The position numbers and the translations under genes are program-made. Below are positions 35,690-47,034 of a DNA stretch of 64,000 nucleotides, one piece after another (within the stretch, counting starts at the first letter, position 1; every line of letters begins with the position of its first letter). A model generated the notes under the pieces. The model was not told the origin of the DNA, made no database searches, and saw only the letters and a list, made by a program, of their open reading frames with translations. Origin of the DNA: Dicyema japonicum (lineage: Eukaryota > Dicyemida > Rhombozoa > Dicyemidae); NCBI GenBank assembly GCA_011109175.1, contig RDEW01000051.1, forward strand, positions 242,685 through 306,684. Direction: 5' to 3'.

Positions 35690-36160
35690 AGTTGGACCTG
35701 GTACCCACACCAATTGATCCCTACATTCGATCCTGGTCTACACGGGACTTTGTCATCATCCTGACTTTGATGCCTACAGGACCTGGGACAATCGTAGAAG
35801 TACATACTGGAGTTGGGACCTACCGGGGGTACCCATACCAAATGTTCCCTACATTCGAATTGGGTTCTACGCAAGACTTTGTTAACCACATTATTGGTCC
35901 ATAGAACGCGGCTTACTGGGGAAGGGACGTACTAAGGGAGAACTAACTGGAGATGGGCTTACTAGCTTTGTACCTACTACGCTCTAAATATAAGAGCAGG
36001 ATTCATGTAATCCAACACTAGGACGAGATTAAAATGGAGACGGGGTGCAGCGGAAGTGTCCAGGCCGCATAGGCGGACACGTTTAAACATCCCTTAAACT
36101 AACTCTTATTTGCTGTTGAATAAATTGGTTTCGGGAGGCACAGTCAGACGGAACTGTGGA
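35690..36160. repeat. Imperfect 120-bp duplication and LTR-like module
   Basis: 35691-35767 and 35812-35893 are diverged copies (CCTACATTCGA, CTACRCRRGACTTTGT). Downstream are a TATA-like CTCTAAATATAAGAGC (35982), a polyadenylation-like GAATAAATTGGTTTCGGGAG (36118) and a primer-site-like GGCACAGTCAGACGGAAC. Base composition is more balanced than the surroundings. A solo LTR or part of one is possible; no second LTR was found. Confidence 0.4.
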
Positions 36161-36345
36161 TAACTGGAAATAAACGACTGCCTTCAAACACTAAAGACAC
36201 CCCAATTCGTATAAACGGTGCAAGGTGTCGGTACAATGAGATCGCGCAGTTTTCCGTCCATCAGGCGATTGTGCGGACACAAGGGATGTGAACATAACCA
36301 AGATGCGGACTCTTAAAACGTAGTGGATCACATAGTTATCTAGTT

Positions 36346-36537
36346 TTGGTCTTTATTTGTAATCTTTTGGAATATACTGATGATATTTCAATTATGTCTA
36401 ATAAGGCCATTAATCTGAACCAACAGCATTCTCTACAAAATACTCCTCGCTGGTATCGACCTCTTTTGTCGGTCTGCGGATCCTACCCTCATCCGACACT
36501 TTCTTTGTTAGAACTTCTGATTTCCTATGTCTCCTGA
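36346..36537 (+). mobile_element. Reverse transcriptase fragment
   Basis: Short plus-strand frame with EYTDDISIMS, the YxDD catalytic box with typical following hydrophobics. The rest of the domain is not readable. Confidence 0.4.
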
Positions 36538-37010
36538 CTTCGTTACCTCCCCCATCCTCAAAGAAGGAAAACAATGACTTTCATCCATCATAAGCAAAGT
36601 AGACCCTCCGTCACCACCACTAGAATATTTGACCGTGCTCAGCCTTCAGTTTATCAGAGTTTAGTTGATTAAGCCATTTTATCAAAATTTGAAAATATCT
36701 ATTACATCCATGTTCCCAAATTGTGTCAATCTGTCACAAAATTATAATCGATATAGAAATTCCCATTCACATAGAGTTCACTCGGAACCTTTGATGCATC
36801 AGTCTAACTCTCGCTCGAAGCCAAATATTACTCCAATGACCCCAACGCTAAAGTGAGTGCTTAAAGGGGCATTGTATCCTCCAACGTGGCTGCTTAGGGT
36901 TCAAGGTCTTTTTAACTGAAACACATGTCTTATTAAGTACGCACGTGACATATGTGAGTAGTTTTGATAGAATGATTTGGTTAGTAAAGTCAAATATTAA
37001 AAATATTGAT

Positions 37011-38763
37011 TCATAGTTTTTTGCTTGGTGTATCACTACTGGCAAAACTCGAACAGAATTGTGGGTTTGCTAATAATGATTGGTGGAAATGAACGTCGAT
37101 CCAATTCCCATTCTTTTTGTGCCACACGTGAGTTTCCTCAATCCGAGTGACCGTGAGTTTATCACTAAATGTCAAATACACCAACTTTTCCAAAGATTGA
37201 GTGAGTCTTATGAAGGCTATTAATCCGATATCCTTGGACAACATCTTCACTTGGGGATTCAGCATTGTTACGCTCATGGAATTCTCCGACCGTCTGTCTG
37301 CTAATATTAAATCAAATAAGTTTAGAATTCACATTTAAACTGAAACTTGTGGTACTCCAGACCATAGTAGAGATTCCCCAGAGTCCCTGGCTCGTAGAAC
37401 GTGAGAGAGGGGTCCACGAATTTTCTACGCTTTGCAATTCAGAAAACTGAAACGCCAAAAAGTTTCGATTGATGATACAACTGAGGAGTTTCTCAGTGGA
37501 ACGGACGATTTCCTGCTTTTCATCTAAATTGGACAAATTCGGAGACTTTGAAAGACGTCGGAATCCTCGTTTTTCGAAGTGTGCATGTTACAGCCTATAA
37601 TTATTTTTCAATAGACATGCCAATTCTGAATTTATTCGCAGCCAACAGCGTATAAGCCGTTCCCTGCTTAAATAAAGCAAATAACCTTAATTTTTCTTCG
37701 GGCGTTGAAATTCCTTAGATTCTGCAGCGTGTTCTGCTTGTGATAGGTGGAGACGATTTTTTCCGGATTCTAAAGTTAGCAAGTCGCAAACCTTTACCCA
37801 GGCGTGACTGAGGACCTCCTTTGCGGTCAGACGCAATTTGGGGTCCGTTATTAGGAGGTTCATGATCAAGTTCTTGGCGGACTCTGTAGTATTGTCCCAG
37901 TCGGGGGAATGGAACTTAACGTGAGGAATCATAGGAAACTGAATAATTTCCGTCGACGATCATTTGAAACAGCTTTTCGTTTTTTCGGTCATAAAAAGGT
38001 TGGTACCCGGCCAATAATATATAAAGTATCACTCCACACGCCCACATGTCGATGGGGTACCCGTAAGGCTTTCTCAGCACTAACTCTGGTGAAACATATC
38101 CCGGAGTTCCGGCGAATCCGTGAAACTTCCACTCATCGTCGACAGTCTTTATTGCCAGGCCAAAGTCGGCGATTTTGATGACCTTTCCGGAGATTAGTAG
38201 ATTCTCAGGCTTCAAGCATTTTACCAACCCCACCTTTAAATCTGCGTGAATTATATTCTTGGAGTGACAGTAATTGAGGCCCTCACAAATTTGACGCATC
38301 ACCTCACTAAACTGAAATGTCCCCACTACCTCGCGTCAGGTTCCGTGTAGCTTTCCCGAGAAACGATGTCATCAAAAAGCTCACCGTCGGGACCCTAAAA
38401 TTACATATTTTTCAAAACAGCTCGAAGATTAAGTAAAAGTGATCTTGGTTTCTGAAGACGTCGCAAAGGAGGACTGCGAACTAACAAACTCGGGGTACCA
38501 ATATTTTTGTGATTTAGTGAAGAGCAAATTTCGATCTCTTTTTCGATGTTTTTGTAACCCAAATAAATTTAAATTATGTTACTTTCGGAATTTAAATTTT
38601 TTGTCGCTATTATTTTTGCCGCAAACTTGTCCCCCGTTAACTTGTGAATGCACATTTTTACAACGGAGAATCCACCTCTAGGAAATACAAACAATCTGAT
38701 TTACGAGCCAATTTCTCTATCGAATACGTAATTGTTATGAACGTCGACAGTGTTGTCATTCAT
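37011..38763 (-). CDS. CAMK2: Calcium/calmodulin-dependent protein kinase II
   Basis: Complete CaMKII order is visible: NNYVFDREIG (27-nt intron) GGFSVVKM, KFAAKIIATK (VAIK Lys), NHKNIV (25-nt intron) LLCDVF, HFYLIFEL, GELFDDIVSRESYTEPDA (23-nt intron), NYCHSKNIIHADLK (24-nt intron) PENLLI, IADFGLA, GFAGTPGYVSPEL, DMWACGVILYILLAGYQPF; autoinhibitory NPEKIVSTYHKQNTLQNLRN with the Thr of the RQET site kept (KQNT), FNARRKIK; then the association domain DEKQEIVRSTEKLLSCIINR, VDPSLTFYEPGTLGNLYYG and TMLNPQVKMLSKDIGLIAFI ... ETHVWHKKNGNWIDVHFHQS. The HRD motif reads HAD (about residue 125). One exon join (FEL to GPDGELF) needs one extra G. The variable linker is very short. The family forms dodecameric holoenzymes; activity here is inferred. 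Confidence 0.92.
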
Positions 38764-38965
38764 TTTTACAAAATAAACAATAATATACTATTGACTTGTA
38801 AGTGCTATTACCCCACATAATTTAAATAAGAATTTTGGCTCTATTTTGAATTAGGTTTGCCAGGAAAATAAAATTTTAATATTAAAAAATAATAAGATTA
38901 ACGTAATTTAATAATATAATTTTAATATATATAAATAATTTTAATTAATCAATTTAAATTAATGT

Positions 38966-39130
38966 TTTGCTTTCTGGCTGAATGCATAGTGGTTAGGTTA
39001 TCGGACTAAAGTGGCTTAGGTCACGGGTTCGATTCTCGCAGCTGTTCACCTAGTGGAAGGTTCCACGCATCTACGTTGTGGAAAGGCTTGACGAGTGACG
39101 CCGTCATCAGTGGAGATTCCTTGCGGAACT
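38966..39130 (+). repeat. SINE-A (tRNA-derived), copy 1
   Basis: Starts GCATAGTGGTTAGGTTATCG (A box) with GGGTTCGATTCTCGC (B box) 40 nt on, then GCTGTTCACCTAGTGGAAGG, CACGCATCTACGTTGTGGAA, GACGAGTGACGCCGTCATCA. Same as 53258-53480. It ends abruptly against a LINE 3' tail. Confidence 0.9.
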
Positions 39131-40310
39131 TATTTTTTATTTAAACACCAAGACCACGGTAAAACCAAAACTAACTATCACGTGATCCCGATGCGCTCCG
39201 CCAAAATCCTCATTCTTTCCCGGTGCTCCTCCTTCGTACCCACACAAGCTCGTACGCGGCTACCTTCCCGCATGCCGGAGTTTTGTTTAATGAGGGCCTC
39301 CAGAGTTGTCGGTCCGGTTTTGTGTCTCCCACAAGACCACCGCTCCGTCATTCTGAACGCCTTCTTTTGAACGTCCTCATTTTCTTAGTGTTCGTCCATG
39401 ATAATGAAGGTCCCCACGAAGCACACGCGTACGAGAAGCATGGTTCGATGTATTGTTTGTAAATGTTCATCAAGACCGGGTGGGTACCTGTCTTCCATAT
39501 TCCAGATAAACATTTTAATACATTGATCCTCTTCTCGTACTTCAGAACAATGTTTCCACGTGTGGTGACAAACATAAGTGCGTATCCAGTGTCACGCCCA
39601 GGATCTTCTGACATTTGGTGAAGGGGATTTCAATGTTGTCCAATTTTAACTTGGCAGTCATCTTCCTCAACCTTTTGTCCAAAGTAAACATAGACGTGAC
39701 AGACTTTCTGGAATTTATCGTGAGTCGGTTCTTCATTACCCAGGCGTTGAGTCGGTCAAGGTTAATTTGTAATCTTTCTGTAGCATTTTGGATATCCCGA
39801 TCACGCGAGGCTAAAACAATGTCGTCCGCATATGTGAGTAGAACATCGTTATTGGATTCCGGTGTCGGAGGTCGGCCAGGTATAAATTGAATAAGGCGGG
39901 GATAAAGGAGATCCTTGGGGGACACCGTTTGTTAAAAGACGCGAGACTGATTTCAGTCCTCCGAGGCATACACGCCCCTCCGTCCACTTAAGAAATTTGT
40001 TATCCAAAGTTTGCGCGTTTCCGGGATCTCGGACTGGTAAATTTTCTTTGATAATATTTTTCTCGAAATAGAATCAAAGGCCTTGTTAATATCAATGGAA
40101 CATAAAACTGGTTCAAATGCCTTGGTTTGTTTAAAAATCCATCTCTAATGAAGTTTGTTAATTTCTGTAGGTACATTGATGTAGAGCAATCGCTCTTGAA
40201 TCCGTGTTGAAAATCCTTTTCTGGTAAGAAAACCTTGATTCTCCCAAGCACAAGCCTCTCCAGGATTTTCGATATGGAACATAACAATGACACAGGTCTA
40301 AATGATGCCG
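39130..40310 (-). mobile_element. Non-LTR retrotransposon, RT domain to 3' tail
   Basis: Read on the minus strand: SLLCSISKILERLVLGRI (RT motif 1), DFQHGFKSDCST, then LLTYADDIVLASRD (YADD catalytic box), RLNAWVMKNRLTINSRKS, KILGVTLDTHL, and IYKQYIEPCFSYACASWGPS. A 3' tail at about 39190-39130 has CACGTGATAGTTAGTTTTGG then TACCGTGGTCTTGGTG. The motif A region (FCSIDI.KAFDS-like near 40090) is split by frameshifts. Jockey/CR1-like organisation; the 5' part is missing. Confidence 0.85.
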
Positions 40311-40311
40311 G

Positions 40312-40480
40312 ATCTTTTTACAGCGGAACTGGATAGTCAAAAGGACATACACTCAAGAAAAAGAAAAAACAAAGAAGTGAAGAGCATTCCTTGGTTCTCC
40401 CTCTACGATTAGTTATAATAACTGTTCTTTACTTAAATAAAATGTGTGTTCTGCACGAGCGAAACCCTAGGAATCTTACG
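40312..40480 (+). repeat. SINE-A, 3' half only
   Basis: GCGGAACTGGATAGTC, AGGACATACACTCAAGAAAA, TTCTTTACTTAAATAAA and TGTTCTGC match the 3' half of the copy at 53400-53500. The tRNA head is missing; it abuts the LINE above. Confidence 0.75.
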
Positions 40481-40632
40481 TGCTTATGGAAACGGGGTAG
40501 TGCTAAATTATATTTAATATATTCTGGCAACGTCTGATGACATCGGATCTGAAGGTCGTGGGTCCGAATCCGAGGTATGAAGTTTTCAGTGAAGGTCAAT
40601 TCTTGTCAAGGTTTTTCGATGATATAGACAAG

Positions 40633-41420
40633 TGGTTCCCAACCTTAAGGTGCTCGCGAAACCTTTGGGTTAGTTGATTTTTTGGGGAACCCTAAAAATT
40701 CAATTATTACAATTTTCACATAAAACATAATTGTAATAATCAAAAACAATTTTAATGTGAAAATTGAGGTAACTTTTCATCATAGTTTTGTAACGCTAGG
40801 AGTTATTGTTGACCAGTGTATCCTCATATCAGGGAGGTTTCGGTAGATGTACATATTGAAAACCCGACTCACATAAGTAAGTCGCAGGGAAAGGTAATAT
40901 TTAAGATGTTGATATTAAATTGATGTTAGATTTGCAGGTATTACTTTAACTTTGAACGGATTTTAAACCCAAACGTCATCAAATTTATCCGGAAAATATT
41001 TCGCAATGTTATCATCCAGAATTACCAAATGATCTTTGATGTCCTGAAGTACTGCATCATCCAATCCCCATTTTGATTCATCAAGATCTCTGCAGAATGG
41101 CAAAGCATTTAATGTTATTTTAATACGGATGATCGTCAAAATTTGTTCTCCATAATGCATCTTTTTTTGAACATGGCTTTATAAGATACCCCCTCAATTG
41201 TATGTGCCTCTCCACAGCGTGCTACAAGATAACCCACCTGTTTTAATTAAAATAATTCAATTACTTCATAGGATGCTCCTGGTCGATTTTAGGTTGTCGT
41301 CTTTCGCAAAATGTGACATTTCCAAATTGCACCTGTAAATAATAATTGAAACTATTATTAAATAATTTATAATAAATTTCGCGGAAATTTGGGGTTCCCC
41401 GGAACCCAGGTTGGGAACCA
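40633..41420 (-). mobile_element. hAT (Charlie-like) element, internally deleted
   Basis: Terminal inverted repeats TGGTTCCCAACCT (40633) and AGGTTGGGAACCA (41408-41420). In between, a minus-strand frame at 40963-41160 reads ALPFCRDLDESKWGLDDAV and LDDNIAKYFPDKFDDVWV, like the ZBED5/SCAND3 class of hAT-derived transposases. Clear 8-bp target duplications were not found, so it is old. Confidence 0.6.
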
Positions 41421-42039
41421 TTGATGGATCGTTTGACAACATTTAGTCAACAAAAATTAAATGAATCTGAAGCTGAAAACTGGGATTTGAAGGGGACTAA
41501 GGTTCTTCTGAAATGTGCCATTCCGCTTAACAAATTATCAATGCCTTTGTTCATTGATATTTTCAAATGCAACCAAATTTCTCTTCCTTTGCAATCGCAA
41601 GCAAGGAACTGTGCCAAATATATTACAAACGAATACATAGCTTCGTTCTGGGGCATATTCAAGTATTTCATAAAATTTTATTTTCTAGAGAACAAAAAAT
41701 TTTCGCGATAACCGATGAAACTCAAATCCGAACAAACGATATGTCGCGGTTTTGATGGGATGAATCAAACTGCCTAAAATTACTTATTTCAGAAAATCTT
41801 GTCCAGAAGTAGATGATGTGATAGCTAGCGTACAAGCTTCCATTAGGAAGAACAAAAAGCGAAAATTGCCGTTTTCCGAAATTGGAAATCCTCCCAAAGT
41901 CGTATTGACGAGATGGGGTACCTGGTTGAAGGGTGCATTTTTTATAAAAAATTTAATCCCAGTGATTAACATTTTTGAGTTAATTGAGGACGAAGGCATT
42001 TTAGTAACTTCTACGAAGAATGATACCACTGGCAACTAA
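41421..42039 (+). mobile_element. hAT-type transposase remnant (TRWGTWL motif)
   Basis: QKLNESEAENWDLKGTKVLL with AIPLNKLSMPLFIDIFK, then DDVIASVQASIRKNKKRKLP and GNPPKVVLTRWGTWLKGAFF. The VvTRWGTWL..a block is typical of a widespread hAT transposase group. Two or three frame shifts; directly adjoins the element above. Confidence 0.6.
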
Positions 42040-42849
42040 AAGAACCACAATGCCCTGTCAACCTGTTCAACGACCTCTGGGAAGTCGGACTGGATGATGG
42101 CGACTATCGAGCAGGCGCATAGCTTTCGCTCTCAAAGATCGGATTGGCTACTCCTCGTTGGGGACATCGAACAAAACCCCAGCCTCCACAAGAACCGGAA
42201 ATCCCTCAATGTCATGCAATTTCACATAAACGGCCTTGCACACAAATCAATCAATCGTCCGCGGTGACCGACCTAATTCAAACATGGGAGGCGATATACT
42301 CATCCTTATACACAGGTCTATTCCTTTCTGTGACACTTCTACACACGCTCTGATTGAAGGTGACAATCACACGACAAAAAATCACACACTCGGATAGCTT
42401 CCAGAGCCGGACACTCCAATACATATCTGGACCTCACTATGTTCTCCATATCCTGGAAAGTTATATATGACCTCCACTCTGACCATAATCCAACTCTTCT
42501 GTCAATCGAACAACTCTCGTCTTGGTTAAGCACCGGAAAACCATAATAAATTACAGACGTGCGAATGAGATTCATTCCGTGGAAAAAACGGAACAATTGC
42601 TATCCGATATTCCGTTGAGAATTTCAAATCGCTTGATGCCGCAGTAAATTTTTTGGTTATCCTCAGTGTCGACAAGAAACACACTCCAAGAGAACTCATT
42701 GCTGACTATAATCCCAATTTCTCTAAGGAAGTTGTTGAAAAGATTCATACAAGACGCCGACTCAAAAAATCAAAAATTCCTAACTAATTTCTAAAGTCTT
42801 CACTAAAAGCCTCAAGAAGCTGAACGTAACTTCGCGGAAGCTACGACCC

Positions 42850-43115
42850 TAGTTGCGGAAACGGATTCCTTCGCATCTGTGAGGAACCCGTTTCGCCTGA
42901 CCATTTCAAGACTAAAGAAGACCGATTTATTAAAAGTTCCCCCTCTTTAATCGGATTCCTCTCCATGAATAAGAGAATACTCTTTCGTACGGTAGTGGGA
43001 ATAGTGGAAGACCACAGAGGTTGGATGGCTCGGTTGATTACGGAACTGTGATTACCTAACTGTCTTCCGTTGTTCTGTCTTTTTTTCTCGGTGATCCCGA
43101 GGTTCTAATAATAAT
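42850..43115 (+). mobile_element. LINE 3' end and tail
   Basis: IRGNGFLRICEEP ... FRTVVGIVEDHRGWMARLIT and a stop near 43051, then GTGATTACCTAACTG ... TTTCTCGGTGATCCCGAGGTTCTAATAATAATA. Same family as 31150-31642. Confidence 0.7.
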
Positions 43116-43432
43116 ATTAGCCTGTTTGCTCCTGTGGAAGTGTATTTCTCGACGACTGAAATCCTATTTGTCATTTTCTCATTTTTTTTATTTCTAAAAA
43201 AGTAATTTTATTGTTAAAAACTATAAACCGCAGAAAATTTCACTTTAAAGATCAATCACTTGCGGATAAGTAATTCCTCAAGATCACCACTAAAGTTCTT
43301 GACTCTGGCAGACTGTTTCACCGAAAATGTTAGATGTTAGGATGAACCCAATTGTGAGATCCTAGAAGTAGTAGCTTTCTCGGAATATTGGGGATCTCCC
43401 ATTCTATTCGGGCTGTATGCCATTTTTAGCTG

Positions 43433-44355
43433 TACAGTCCGACCTCTAATTGGGCCATTATGTGCCCCAATTAGAGGTTTCCCAAAACAGAGGTTTTTTT
43501 TTCGTCCTCAATTATCCCTTTCTCGTTTCTCTCAGACGTCTGACGTTTTCCATATAGCTCGATAAATAAAAAAAGAACATTTTTTAAGTAGTCAGTTATG
43601 TTGTCTCTTATTTATTTTTATTCCTTCCGATGGCGTCATTGGATCCACCTTACTGAAGAGACGCCCAATCCCTGGCCGGCATCAAGCGGATCCAATTATT
43701 CTTCCCCTGGGGACATCGTCGTTCCCTGGAGACAAGTTCAGGAACGAGTCAATGAGTTACCTTGGTTATCCTTGGTCTTTGGAATAAGTTTAATTTTTAA
43801 TGAAGATATTCTGGAATCAAATCAAAAATATTGTCGACAAATTTTTTGCCAGCGTTAGAAATAATTTCAGCAGATACATTACTGTTCCACTTTAATTTGA
43901 ATAGAGATTCGATTAAAAAAATTCTGGTGGTATTGAAACATGAGAAATCGATTAGAAAGCTTAAATAATCATCTTTGAAATTTTTAATGATTCCAATGGT
44001 GAAGAAATGGCGTCGTATTTTTTAGCAAAAATAAAAAAAATCGATACTACTAAACGTTGATATTTTGTGACAGACAGCGTTATCCAATGACATTAAGATT
44101 TTTCTTTTTTAAAATCATTTTTTATTAATTTTTTGAAGTTTCTTGTTATCCACGCATTTTTGGACAGAGTTTAAAATTCCATAAATTTTAGGAGAAAATA
44201 TAATAAAAAATTAATGCTCCAAATAGAAGTTCTAAATTTAATTGATTTGTCATATTTTTGGTAGAAATTTTATAGAGCGTCCCAAAAAACTGAGTTTTCC
44301 ACAAAAATAGAGGTGCCCCACATCGGAAGTGCGCATAAATAGAGGTCGGACTGTA
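43433..44355. mobile_element. pogo-like MITE with perfect 16-bp ends
   Basis: TACAGTCCGACCTCTA at 43433 and its exact complement TAGAGGTCGGACTGTA at 44340-44355. TA dinucleotides at both edges fit the TA target of the Tc1/mariner-pogo superfamily. No transposase motif is readable inside. A SINE-B fragment is nested at 43600-43760. Confidence 0.8.
43600..43765 (+). repeat. SINE-B fragment nested in the pogo-like element
   Basis: GATGGCGTCATTGGATCCAC ... GAGACGCCCAATCCCTGGCC ... GGATCCAATTATTCTTCCCC, sense orientation. Confidence 0.65.
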
Positions 44356-44899
44356 CCATGGTTTTCTATGCTACTGCTGCAGTAAATTAGTCGATCAACA
44401 ACGAGGCAATTGGATCAGCCATTGTATAATCAACGCGATTGTACAGTGGTGTATCTTCTACTTGGGAGATAGTCATCGTGTCTTTTGGGGGAACGTGTTC
44501 GATTGTTGAATGACGCTGATATAGTAGTAAAGTTCTAAAGACCTTTTTTAGTTGGCACACTTAGGCTTGTTTTTGTATTTAAAAACCCGCCAACCTAACA
44601 CACCGATTAATTAATTTCCCCGACCGCTCACTGCCATCTCAATCTCTGACTCCGTTAATCTGCTGGTTTTTTGAATACGGCAGGTCGAGCGACAAAGATC
44701 CGATCTTCTTGAGGACATGGTCAAATTCACAGAGACATCTCCCAATCATAATCAGCTATGACCTCACAATCTTGTCTATGAGAACAAAAACTCAATAGTT
44801 AAGTACTGTGCAGTTTAAACAAATCATACTTGCTGGATAGTTGGTCAAGACTTCTTCCTCTGTTTTCCATGTGGAGTCACGTAGTCTATCTGTGCCATG

Positions 44900-45480
44900 G
44901 CGTCAGTATTATTTGAATTTCTCCACTCAACTGGACCACTCTTTATGATGGTTCTCACAAATGCAACCCACTGGGCCTGTATATGGACTGTTCTGTGATT
45001 ATTTAAAGACCAAAAAGAGAAAATACGACCATTACTGGTCCCAGCTTAGAAACCACCTCATCCCCTCCCGGTATTCCTCACTCAATTATGCCCATCTTTT
45101 GTAGGTTCGTGCTACTGGCAGGGGTTCACGTAATATGAACCACCCACCCGTTCTCCTCACAAAAGTCTCGAATAGGGTGGGGCCTATCAAGGAAGACGAA
45201 AACTTCTCGAGACGTCCTGGAAGTCCTTGATTTCCTTTGAATTTGTTTCTAACAAATTTGTACCCCAGGTGGTGCAACCATAGCTAATGGTTGGCTCAAT
45301 GTAATGGTTATGTAGGGAACCTATCGTCGAGGAGAAAGAGTTCTCGTATTGTCAGGGGACAGCCTTTATGAATTCGTGTTTTGCTTGGCAAGAGGACAAT
45401 TGCTTGTTTGTCTTCCAATGTTCATGAGGGAGTCAAACGTGACACTCAATATTTTTACTGCGTTCTTGAGAGAAGTTTTT
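44900..45480 (-). mobile_element. LINE fragment
   Basis: Minus strand: AVKILSVTFDSLMNIGRQ (KiLGvtfD motif after the RT core) and EPTISYGCTTWGTNLLETNS (post-RT Y.eP.isYg...W motif). Several stops in between. Confidence 0.6.
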
Positions 45481-45594
45481 AAGCAGCGATTTTCGATGGT
45501 TGCGTATTTTATTCTAATATTTTAATATTAATATAATTATTTTTAATATAATAAATTAGATAATAAATATTAATAAAATTAAATCCTTATACAA

Positions 45595-46159
45595 ATGGAT
45601 ATGTCTCTCGACTTTATACCAATGTGCTATATTTGCGGGACTTTCAGTGATATGTACTGGAATTACACCAAGAACTCCAATTTATTGTGCAGAAAATGCA
45701 GTGTGGAAACAAATACGATTAGTTGTGACAAAAATAAACCCAAAAAGGAACAGTCCTCCCTTAAAACTGAAACAATTCGTCTGAATGGCCACAGATCTAA
45801 GAAGAGAAGTCGAAGATCAAATTTGGATTGTGTGGTTAACTCCCAGAGAGTCGACAAACGAGTTCTCTGGGCTGATTATAACGTATTTGGTTCTGTTTAT
45901 GCTAGAATGCCAGATTCTGTGTGGGGGACGTTGTTTCCTTTAACGGAGAGGGACGAAAGTTCTATGCTCTAATTCGCTCCATTTGGGAAACGCCCACAAA
46001 TGAGTTGTTTATTAAGGTTAGATGGCTGATTCCTACACGTGGGATCGATAAAATGGACGACTTTGACTTTGGTAAGCCTCCGCCTACAACTTAGGTCCCG
46101 ATGACGACAAACTCTATGCAATTGAGTATGCGACTCCCTTCCTTAAATATGAATTTTAA
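45595..46159 (+). CDS. GATAD1: GATAD1-like GATA zinc-finger protein
   Basis: Starts MDMSLDFIPMCYICGTFSDM with a degenerate GATA finger CxxC...CxxC (CYIC, CRKC, 23 residues between). A basic linker KKRSRRSNLD follows. A 23-nt intron (GTATTTGG...GCTAG, after DYN) then leads to the conserved NARFCVGDVVSFNGEGRKFY, ALIRSIWETPTNELFIKVRW and LIPTRGIDKMDD; a second 23-nt intron leads to PDDDKLYAIEYATPFLKYEF, stop. This is the GATAD1 pattern (GDVVS..d..gk.yYAqIR.f, tWLiPT, dLe.MEyl...). GATAD1 is a nuclear H3K4me3-associated cofactor in vertebrates; that role here is by homology only. Shorter than vertebrate GATAD1. One CACGTG in the last exon. Confidence 0.8.
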
Positions 46160-47030
46160 TTTTATTATTTTTCAATAAATTAAATAGTTTTGTTTAAAAT
46201 TTTTTGTAAGCTGCTTCTCCACTGGACGGTTCCTGTTAGAGTTCCCCCAATTTGAGTCAGGGAATTCGAACCCATTACTGGTGGGTCTGATGCTTCCTTA
46301 TTTTGAAATTTTCTTGTTCAAATTCTTCCAAATTTGGACAGGGGGAATCGAACTCAATATAAGTGGGTCCGATGCATCCAGGTCTCTCCTGAGTCCGTTA
46401 AGAATGGGAGAGGTTGTTGAGTTTGTAGTTTTGAAGACACTATACGAGATAATATTCTGAAGAGCCATCGTCCTCAATTATCCCTTTCTCGTTTCTCTCA
46501 GACGTCTGACGTTAACAAAACACGTGAGGCTAAGAACTTACGGCGACTCAGCTGAGACAGGTTGGAAGAAGTAATCGTGGATGATTAGGACGCACGTCGG
46601 ATCAGAATGCTCTTGTAGGTGAATTAATACTCACAGAACACTATTTGGACACGTGTCAACTAGGAAATAGTTAACGTGTTAGGTCCACTATATTTGATTG
46701 CTTGTGGATAAAGCGGCTATCAAACCACCAGAAACTGAATTCCACCTCTGATACTATCTTCATCATTTATTCACGGGGGAAGGACTACGAGACTCGTTGT
46801 CATTTAGTCAATTCGAAATTGTCTTATCTGCTTGTAGCCGTAAACGTAGAATATATTAAAAAATTACGCTTGTTTTGGAGATTCAATATCCAAAAAATCG
46901 ATTTCTCAGGCAAATTTCAAAGAACTTGAAATTTTTTCTAAACAGGTTCAGATTCGAACCTACCTACTAGACAATATTACTAATCCACGTAGGAGAAGCC
47001 CACTAGACCTCGGGGATGTAATCGAGTTTG
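46160..47030. other. Intergenic with repeat scraps
   Basis: 46469-46513 is an exact 45-base copy of 43503-43547 inside the pogo-like element. Around 46265, 46345 and 46945 are reverse B-box-like GAATCGAAC and GATTCGAACC strings from tRNA-like repeats. Open frame 46702-46929 (+) is unrecognised. Confidence 0.5.
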
Positions 47031-47034
47031 GAAG

